From Piromyces finnis (taxonomy: Eukaryota; Neocallimastigomycota; Neocallimastigomycetes; Neocallimastigales; Neocallimastigaceae), in assembly GCA_002104945.1 (NCBI GenBank), contig MCFH01000123.1, positions 1 to 36,111 of the forward strand: 36,111 bases of DNA, in the 5' to 3' direction. Positions within the stretch are counted from its first letter, which is position 1. Each line of letters starts with the position of its first letter. The notes beneath the pieces were generated by a model. It saw only the letters and a list, made by a program, of their open reading frames with translations, did no database searches and was not told where the DNA came from. The position numbers and the translations under genes were made by a program. Of this stretch, positions 19,859 through 27,500 are shown piece by piece.

Positions 19859-19867
19859 ACGAAATCT
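19856..19867 (+). repeat. Target-site duplication, right copy
   Basis: TTTACGAAATCT, directly after the SINE A tail and identical to 19271-19282. Confidence 0.85.
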
Positions 19868-20998
19868 AAATTGTTTGTCTAATGAAATTATTTTTAAGAC
19901 CATATTTTAAAAATTCTAGTGGTGGCAATTTTCGAGATCAACTTAATACCATTATTGATAAGTGATATGTCTTGGTAATTATCATAATCTGTCAAGTCTT
20001 CCTTCTTAGGAATAGAAAAAATATTGGATTCATAAATTATTCATAAATTATCCATCCCAAATACGGTTGAATAAAATTTAAACCATTAGTATCGATATCT
20101 GAAGTGACATTATCAGAAGAATTATTATTTGTAACATTATTAGAATCATTATTTGAAGAAATTTATACCTTGTAAAAATTAATTGGAACACCATCCAAAC
20201 CCGATGCTTTATAATTAGGAGTAGGGAGGATAGCTGACTTGACTTTATTAATACTAATATCTTGGTTGATATCCCATTTATCAAACAAAGGGAGTGAAAA
20301 ACGCTTATTTATTGATTCTTCATACCAATGCTCCAAATCAAGACTTTCACCACTTGGATCAGATGCAAGATTTTCGAAATAGTCATGCTAAACCTCTAGT
20401 TGTTCTTTCGTAACAACTAAATCTCCACTTTTATTTTTAGTTGGTTGAGCAGTTAAGAAAGTATCTTTTCCAAATTTTGCAGTTTTCTTGATCTATTTCC
20501 AGGCCTTCTTTGGATTATGCCTTTTCATATACTCACATCCTTTTTTAATCCAATTAAGTTCCTATAATTATTACATCTTTTGTGAATGTAATTGATGAGC
20601 TTACGGTAGATTTTAATCCTTTTAATAAATTCTTCTATACCATAAACTCTTTCTTTTTTAAATCTCCTATACAGCTTCATTTTGATTTTTTGGAGATTAA
20701 AAATTTGTTGTGAAATATGAAATGAAGATTTTATAACATTATTTTATAAAATAATACTGAGCTCATCTGCAATTGAAAAAGCAGATAAAGTAAACTCATT
20801 GGAAAGTTCATCTATAGAAACATTAGGATCGTTGAGTTTTGCTGAAAGTATTTGGAATTTATTATGACTGAGAATAGATTCCTTTTCCTTAAAACATTTT
20901 AATCTATTCCATTTCAGAATTTTCATAGAAACATTAAAGTCATTAGAAAAATCATCCATAGGAATAATTTTATAATTAATAAGGAGTGGCTTATGATC
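19868..20998 (-). pseudogene. LINE linker and N-terminal reverse transcriptase region
   Basis: It starts with DHKPLLINYK, then IPMDDFSNDFNVSMKILKW and a Lys/Arg-rich linker (GCEYMKRHNPKKAWK). RT finger motifs follow: PTPNYKASGLDGVPINFYK at about 20226-20170 and IPKKEDLTDYDNYQDISLIN at about 20013-19954, then KLISKIATTRI. These are typical for LINE RT between motifs 0 and 2. In-frame stops (for example after AWK and LEV) and an extra stretch rich in Asn/Ser near 20075-20160 break it. ORFs at 20078-20284 and 20744-20959 are parts of or shadows of this region. Confidence 0.7.
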
Positions 20999-21980
20999 TT
21001 ATACAGGATAAAAATCATCTATAAATGATCCTGAGTGAATAAGATCTTTCATCTTCGAATTGACATGAGCATAATCAATGTCGGGTGATTGATTACTTCG
21101 AGTCCAAGAGATAGAAGAATCTTTAAGTGGAAGTACTTCCCAATCTCCTAATTCATTAGATGATAACCAGTTGGATAATTTTACTTTAGACATATTAAAA
21201 TCACCAACAAGAATCAATGGATAATATGAATGAAATTGCAACCACAAGCGTACTTCTAACTTTGTATGATCAACATAGATGTAGTAATGACAATGAGGCA
21301 TATAAAAATATCCAATCGAGCATTTGAATCTATTCCAAAGGCTAAAAGTATAAATAGAAATAACATACTTTCCTGTGTAGTTTTCAAGTGAGGCTTGTCA
21401 CGAATTGTAAATACCTAAATATAAACTTCTCATGCTGGCCACTGATTCATCAGCTTTCTTGAACATGTGTCTATGGTTTCGTAAAGTAACACGACAAGAA
21501 TACTCTGTATTCGATCCATAACCATTATCAGTTTCTTGAAAACATAAAAACAATAGTTTGAAAATAGTTTTGAAATAACTAATATTATATCTTTTTTCGT
21601 GATTCCACCCATTGGTATTCTAACTAAGACAAAACAAAAAGTTATTAGGCTTGTTGGATGAGAAAGAATTGTTGCTATTATTATTATTATAGTCATCATT
21701 ATTAATGGATGATGCAACAGAGGAATTAGTTGAACTATTATTAGATGGCTGTGTAACTGAAGAACTATCAACTATTGAACTGTTATCGGAGTTGATTGAA
21801 CTATCAGAAATAACTGTTGAATGTTGAGGCTGAAACTATGTTTGTTATAGTTCTGGAATATATTCATGTTGAAAATCCTGTTGAAGATCTTGTTGAAGTT
21901 GGATTTGATTAGATTGATGATATGAATATTAACAAGATTGATGAATTGACTGTTGAATTGTTTGTTGATGTTCATTAAAA
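20999..21980 (-). pseudogene. LINE endonuclease domain and its Gln/Ser/Asn-rich N-terminal region
   Basis: One minus-strand frame reads NEHQQTIQQSIHQS (Gln-rich), a Ser/Asn tract, then FCLS-stop-NTNGW, FLCFQETDNGYGSN, and an ORF from 21301 with LILVGDFNMSK, SISWTRSNQSPDIDYAHVN and SFIDDFYPV. The stop at 20999-21001 falls where the last catalytic motif SDH should begin (here stop-DHKPLL). QET, GDFN, the D-x-D-Y/H region and (S)DH are EEP endonuclease motifs, used in LINEs to nick the target DNA. Stops in the Gln-rich part are TAA or TAG next to Gln codons, and a TGA lies at an apparent Arg position. The domain is dead as written. Confidence 0.75.
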
Positions 21981-22337
21981 ACTAAAAATTTATGTTTGAG
22001 TGAAGAAAAAAATGCATTTGTAATTCCTTCTACTACGAGCTGAAAAGGAAATTGAAGCAATGGAAAGTTTCTTTCTTAAGATGTGTAAGATTTTATTCCA
22101 GTCTTTCGTTGAACCATGAACCTTGACTAAAAAAAGGGATCATTGAAATTCTTATATTGATATTTATTCCATACTTGAATAATATTTTTAGAATTTCTTT
22201 ATTTCTAAGTCAAAAAAGCTATATGTAATTAAGTTATTGTTTCATTTTTATTCACACTGACGATTTTTAAATATTTCATTGCATATATTAAAATATATTA
22301 AAATTGAGAATAGAATTGGATTTATGTTTTGTTTTGC

Positions 22338-22362
22338 TTTTTTTTTTTTTTTTTTTTTTTTT
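22338..22362. repeat. T25 homopolymer
   Basis: 25 consecutive T between GC and ACTAAT. Confidence 0.85.
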
Positions 22363-22795
22363 ACTAATATTAATTTAAAATCTCGCTTTAATACTTCCTA
22401 TTATATTTTTATAATAAAACCATTATCCTATTTAAAATATTTCACAAATTCATAATCTCTTTCACATTCATAATTTTCAAATAGTTCTTTCAATATGCTT
22501 TTCAATATTATTTTTTCCTTTTGAATTAATAAACAGTTTAATAACTTTAAATCTTAAGAATTAAAATATCTCTATTTATACAAATCATATATATTTAGAC
22601 TGTATTACTATTGTATATTTTTCATTTTTATAATAATCATTGTTCATTTCTATCTATCTATATATTATGTTTTATAACATGAGTTATATTAATATTATCA
22701 TTTCATAATAAAATTGAAAAAAATAAAATGATATTTATCCCATTTATATTTATATAAAAAGACCATTTTTACAATGTTCAAATTCTTTTCTTAAC

Positions 22796-22813
22796 AAAAA
22801 AAAAAAAAAAAAA
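22796..22813. repeat. A18 homopolymer
   Basis: 18 consecutive A. Confidence 0.85.
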
Positions 22814-23481
22814 TGAAAATTTATTTATAATTAAATTTTATAAAACATTATTCCACCAATCATATTTTAATAAAAATATTTTTTCAATGGATGTAAGTAA
22901 CATCTAATAACTTTCTTTTTTATTATTATTGTTATTACATTTTATATTTTAATGTTTATATTTTTTAACTTTAATGGTTTAATTTTAATTATCATACTTT
23001 TACAATACTTTATTGTATTGTTTTATTGTTATTTGACTTTTCATTTTTATTATAAAAAATATCAAATTAAAAAAAAAAAATATATATATATATATAATAA
23101 AATAAATTCCATCGGATTTATTTCCGCATTTAAGATGTCCATTTTATCTTTAGTTATCAGAGAATTTTAAAATTAATGGAAGCTACTTCAATAACTTTTA
23201 AAAACTAAATATAATATAAAATAAAAATAGATTACTTTTCATTCTAATTCTATTATTATCATAATTATTTTATATTAGCTGATAATTTATAAATTTAATA
23301 TTCATGATATTCCTGTAATACATGATTAGTTGGACTTAATTATTGAATATGATTGTTTTAATCCATACTAATTGACTGCGATTTATCCACTTGTTAGTGG
23401 TCCATTATTAACTATGAGAGCTTAGGGAATGACTCAAAATTAAGATATATATGAATAATTAATTCATAGAATTAGATATTG

Positions 23482-23515
23482 TAAAGATATCAAACGCCTC
23501 TGTTTGATATCTTTA
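23482..23515 (+). other. 14-bp-arm hairpin at the start of U3 (LTR 1)
   Basis: TAAAGATATCAAAC (23482-23495) and GTTTGATATCTTTA (23502-23515) are perfect reverse complements around a 6-nt loop GCCTCT. The hairpin begins two bases inside the LTR end. It recurs in LTR 2 (29188-29221) and LTR 3 (34893-34926). Confidence 0.9.
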
Positions 23516-23516
23516 A

Positions 23517-23553
23517 TGTAACTTAAGCCACAAGTATTATTGTTTAAGTTACA
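23517..23553 (+). other. Second U3 hairpin, 10-bp arms (LTR 1)
   Basis: TGTAACTTAA (23517-23526) and TTAAGTTACA (23544-23553) are perfect reverse complements with a 17-nt loop, one base after the first hairpin. It recurs in LTR 2 (29223-29259) and LTR 3 (34928-34964). Confidence 0.85.
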
Positions 23554-23915
23554 CAAATTATATTCAGAAAAAGAAAATGAGACATAATTTATTTATTAAT
23601 AATTAAAGTTTAAAACAAAATAAATTATTAATTTATTTTTAATGTTTAACAAGTAAATTAATATTCTCAATTTAAATCCCTAGTTTTAGTATTGTTTTTT
23701 TATAGAAATAGATAAATAATAAATGATTAATATATCAATAATACATGGGCACATATTCAAATTAAATGGTACTTAATTTGAATTGCCAATTGTATTTTAC
23801 TAAAAATAGTTATAGTTTAAATATTTATTAATAATTAAGATTTTAGTGTAGATTTTAAATAATAATATATAAGAAATAAATAGTTATAATATAATATAAA
23901 TGTATTTAGGAAAAA

Positions 23916-23924
23916 TATAAATAG
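23916..23924 (+). promoter_or_regulatory. LTR TATA box
   Basis: TATAAATAG lies 35 bp before the predicted transcript start at 23951. It recurs at 29622-29630 and 35327-35335. In such an AT-rich LTR TATA-like sequences are common; this one is chosen for its spacing to the self-primer sequence. Confidence 0.6.
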
Positions 23925-23950
23925 AAGATATTTTTCATCATTTTATCGAT

Positions 23951-23961
23951 GTAATTGTTAT
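23951..23961 (+). promoter_or_regulatory. Predicted mRNA 5' end / self-primer sequence (LTR 1)
   Basis: GTAATTGTTAT is exactly complementary to the 11 nt after the LTR (24084-24094, ATAACAATTAC). In Tf1-group elements the first 11 nt of the mRNA fold back on the primer site and prime minus-strand synthesis. The position 35 bp after a TATA box fits a transcript start. Copies at 29657-29667 and 35362-35372. Confidence 0.7.
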
Positions 23962-23994
23962 TATTAAAATTCTATTATAATAAAAGATATTTTT

Positions 23995-24000
23995 AATAAA
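23995..24000 (+). terminator. LTR poly(A) signal
   Basis: AATAAA, 44 bp after the predicted start of R and followed by a TAGTGTTATTGT stretch (a T/G-rich downstream element). Recurs at 29701-29706 and 35406-35411. AATAAA is frequent by chance in this composition. Confidence 0.5.
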
Positions 24001-24083
24001 ACAATTTTTTATTTTTATTTTAAATTTAGTGTTATTGTAATAGAATAGATATCCTAATCTATTCTTTCTGTGTCGACTTTACA

Positions 24084-24094
24084 ATAACAATTAC
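24084..24094 (+). other. Primer-binding site, self-priming type (unit 1)
   Basis: ATAACAATTAC directly follows the LTR and pairs with the predicted first 11 nt of the element's own mRNA. No TGG-starting sequence, expected for a tRNA primer, is present at this place. Copies at 29790-29800 and 35495-35505. Confidence 0.7.
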
Positions 24095-24124
24095 CCAACG
24101 AAGATAGAGAATACGTTAGGGTAT

Positions 24125-24386
24125 CTACCGCCGGGTACAAAAAGCAAGAAAGAACTTTAACTACTGGTTAGAATTGGAAACTACCGCCGAATAAGAAGAA
24201 AGAAGAAATTTTGACTACTGGTTAGAATTGGAAACTACCGCCGAATAAGAAGAAAGAAGAAATTTTGACTACTGGTTAGAATTGGAAACTACCGCCGAAT
24301 AAGAAGAAAGAAGAAATTTTGACTACTGGTTAGAATTAGAAACTACCACCGAGTGCAAGAAGAAAGAAGAATTAACCAATAGTAAT
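24125..24386 (+). repeat. 54-bp tandem repeats in the untranslated leader (unit 1)
   Basis: One diverged 56-bp unit (24125-24180), three 54-bp units that look identical over nearly all positions (24181, 24235, 24289) and a partial diverged unit from 24343. Each begins CTACCGCCGAATAAGAAG and contains a purine-rich AAGAAGAAAGAAGAAA run and GACTACTGGTTAGAATTGG. Stops occur in all forward frames, so the repeat is not coding. The same array lies at 29831-30092 and 35536-35797. Confidence 0.9.
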
Positions 24387-24470
24387 TAGTAATACAAAAC
24401 TTGTTCGACACTGCTTTGCAGAACGCGTTTGAATAACTTTTGTATTAGGATAAATTGTAGTAGTGTAATT

Positions 24471-24491
24471 AAAAAAAAAAAAAAAAAAAAA
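24471..24491 (+). repeat. Leader A21 run (unit 1)
   Basis: 21 A here, 20 in unit 2 (30177-30196) and 20 in unit 3 (35882-35901). This is the only difference noticed between units. Confidence 0.85.
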
Positions 24492-24598
24492 TTTAAGATT
24501 ACTTGAAATAGTAGTAAGAAACCATTTTAATTTTATATTATATATTATATTTTGAATTGGAGGATTTAATTAGTGAGTTTGAAAATTTAAATTTAGAA

Positions 24599-27500
24599 AT
24601 GGGTGATAGGAATGTGGGTGTTTCCGGGAACTCGGGGAACATTATTAATGCTCCACCGACATTTTCTGGTAAACAAAGAGAATTGGATGGATTTTTAACT
24701 AGAGTGGAGTTGGTATTTCGTACTCGACCGACACTGTATAATACAGATCGAGTCAAGGTCGACTTCGTTATATCATACTTTTCTGGTAAACCTTTGGAAT
24801 GGGCTTCAGTGTTGATGAAGAATAATAGTGAGGTTTTAAACCATTATGATGAATTTGTAGATAGGTTGAAGGCTAACTTTGGCAGTTATAGATACGATAC
24901 CGTTGTAGCTAACGGAAAATTAGATAATCTTCGCCAAAGGAAACTTGGTCAGGTATTAGATTACATTACCGAGTTTCAACGTATTAGCCAAAATTCAAGC
25001 TTTAATGATAGCGCAAAAATCTACATGTTTCTGAAAGGTTTATTACCACCACTTAGGGAGAAGTTGGCTTTCATTGAATCAAACCCAACTTCAATTGAAC
25101 AATTGATTTCTTCAACTAAAATAGTTGAAGATATGATGAAAAGGAATTCTTTAAGTGAATTTTATTTTAATGGTAGAAGGGCTAATGATCCTATGGATGT
25201 GGATGTATTTAAAATTAGTAGAGAGAATAAACGAAAAAGGTATGTGAATATTCAAGGATCAAGTAAAAATTACAATGAAAACATAGATAACTTTGAAAAA
25301 GAAAAGAAAAAAGGGTTATGTTTTCTTTGTAAACAACCGGGACATTTAAAATTTAATTGTCCTAATAGAGTAAAGCCCAGAAAAGTGTTAAGAATTGTTA
25401 AAGAAAGGACTCCAAAAATTGTTAATCCAAAAATTTACAAAGTTGGAGTCAAGGGAGTGAAAAGTGATTTAAACCTTGTGGACTTTTACTTGAGTACCAA
25501 TGAAGTTTCGGAAGTTAAAATTAAGGTTTTAATTGATTCCGGTTCTGAATTAAATTTCATTAATCCAAGTCTTGCTGAAGAACTTGGTATTAATTTGGAA
25601 AAAGTAGAACCATTCCGTGTTTCAGGTGTTAGTGATGGAGTTGTTAGTGTTTGGGAAAGGACTGAGAAGTGCATGCTCCGTTGCAAAAATCACTTCGAAG
25701 TAATTCAACTTTATGGATTACAAGTCCCCGGTGTTGATGTTATTCTTGGTTTGCCGTGGATAAAGAAGCATGATCCAAATGCTTTCTACGACTCTAAGAA
25801 AATCGCTTTTAGTTCTGGTTATTGTGCCAGACATTGTAATAAAGGCAAAAGAAAGAGAAAACCAAGAAAGAAGTCAAAGAATGATCAGTTAGATCATGAT
25901 GTTCTCGACCGAAGCTTGACCAAAAAGCCGAAAGTAGATCCCTCTGTCCCAAAAAATGAAGAAAAAGAATATGTTAAAGGCCGCCTTGTTAGAACCATCA
26001 ATGATGAAGATGATAGCGATGATGAATATATTAGTTTTAATAAAAAAGTTAAATGTATTGTAACAAAAATTAATGAAACATGTAATAATGATAACGAATC
26101 ATGTAGTAATAATAATAATAATGGAAAAGATATTAATAAAGATAAATTGGTCGCCGTACCAACCCAATATTTAGAATTTAGTGAAGTGTTTAATGAAAAA
26201 AATTGTGAAGTGTTACCTCCTCATAGACCTTATGATTGTGAAATCAAACTTAAAGATGATTCGACTTTATTTTATGGACCTTTGTATCCATTAACTGAAG
26301 TTGAAAGAGAGGAACTTAAAAAATATATTGATGATAATTTAAATAAAGGTTTTATTAGGAAATCATCGTCTCCTGCTGGTGCCCCAATTTTATTTGTTAA
26401 AAAGAAGGATGGCTCCCTAAGACTTTGTATCGATTATAGAAAGTTGAATGATATTACCATTCGTAATTCATATCCTTTACCTTTAATTAGTGACCTTTTG
26501 GATAGGGTGAAAAATGCTAAGATTTTTACTAAATTAGACCTTAAATCCGCTTATAATCTTGTTCGTATTAAAGAAGGTGACGAATACAAAACGGCTTTTC
26601 GTACTAGATATGGACATTTTGAATATCTGGTTATGCCTTTTGGATTAAAGAATGCACCTGCAACTTTTCAACACTTCATTAACGATGTCCTTAGTGACTG
26701 TTTAGACGATTTTGTTATCTCATATATTGATGATATTCTTATTTATTCTAATAATATCGAAGAACATCATGAGCATGTTAAAAAGGTACTTAAGAAACTA
26801 CTTGAAAATAATCTTTATGTTAAATTAGAAAAATGTGAGTTTGATGTTGAGAAAACCACTTTTCTTGGTTATGTCATTTCAAAGGATGGATTGCAAATGG
26901 ATGAAAATAAAGTTAAAGCAATTCTCGATTGGCCGGTTCCCAAGAATGTTAAAGAGGTTCAGTCTTTTATTGGTTTATGCAACTATTACAGAATTTTTAT
27001 TAAAGACTTTGCTAAAATTGCAAACCCTCTTCACAAACTCACTAGAAAGAATGTTGCTTTTAACTGGGTGAAAGAAGATCAGGACGCTTTTATTTTATTA
27101 AAATCTCTGTTCACGTCAGCTCCTATTCTGAAACATGCGGATAGTAATAAACAATTTATTGTAGAAACTGATGCTAGTAATTATGCTGTCGGTGCTATTC
27201 TCTCTCAAGAATTTGATGGCAAATTACATCCTATTGCATTTCTTTCTAAAAGTTTGACGAGTTGTCAAAGAAACTATCCTATATATGACAAGGAACTTTT
27301 AGCTATTGTAGTTGCTCTTGAAGAATGGCGTCATTATTTAGAAGGTGCACGCCATCCGTTCATAATTTATACTGATCACAAGAATTTAACATTTCCTAGA
27401 AAACCTGAAATGTTATCTCAGAGACAAATTAGATGGAATTTGTTCTTATCCAGATTTGATTTTAAACTCATTTATAGAGCTGGAAAGAAATCCGGTAAGC

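Larger units (their letters stand above)
19215..22170 (-). mobile_element. Endonuclease-bearing LINE (non-LTR retrotransposon), decayed, with a nested SINE
   Basis: On the minus strand, one main frame can be followed through a Gln-rich then Ser/Asn-rich region, an AP-endonuclease-type (EEP) domain and the start of a reverse transcriptase, broken by many stops. The RT part is interrupted by the SINE at 19283-19855 and resumes for a short stretch (KREESVSLFISIQKI, 19270-19215). There the recognisable sequence ends, before the catalytic YxDD, so the element is truncated. The right boundary near 22170 is approximate. The LINE clade cannot be decided from what is left. A shorter related fragment lies at 14240-14591 in the opposite orientation. 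Confidence 0.75.
22171..23479. other. AT-rich region left of the retrotransposon array
   Basis: Contains T25 (22338-22362) and A18 (22796-22813) homopolymers. ATG GAT GTAAGT at about 22888 resembles a tiny first exon followed by a 5' splice site, but no supporting downstream exon was found. The ORF at 22952-23170 is low-complexity Ile/Phe/Tyr and is not supported. The last ~300 bp before the LTR is somewhat less AT-rich but unassigned. Confidence 0.5.
23480..24083 (+). repeat. LTR 1 of the chromovirus array, 604 bp
   Basis: It begins TGTAAAG (23480-23486) and ends CTTTACA (24077-24083), a perfect 7-bp terminal inverted repeat with TG...CA ends. The start is fixed by comparison: left of TGTAAAG this copy and the next share only two bases. 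The end is fixed by the inverted repeat and by the adjoining primer-site match. U3 is about 23480-23950, R starts near 23951 and the poly(A) signal is at 23995-24000. Confidence 0.9.

Noticed and set aside
22952-23170. 72-aa ORF
   Set aside because: Phe/Ile/Tyr-rich translation of T-rich DNA with no recognisable domain; the nearby ATG GAT GTAAGT could be an exon start but has no supporting exon.
24181-24330. tRNA primer-binding site in the repeats (ACTGGTTAGAATTGG)
   Set aside because: It is about 130 bp or more from the LTR end and repeated several times, whereas primer sites adjoin the LTR. The 11-nt self-complement directly after the LTR is the better candidate.
24125-24386. CRISPR-like or satellite array
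   Set aside because: The 54-bp units are contiguous without spacers and lie inside a retrotransposon leader.
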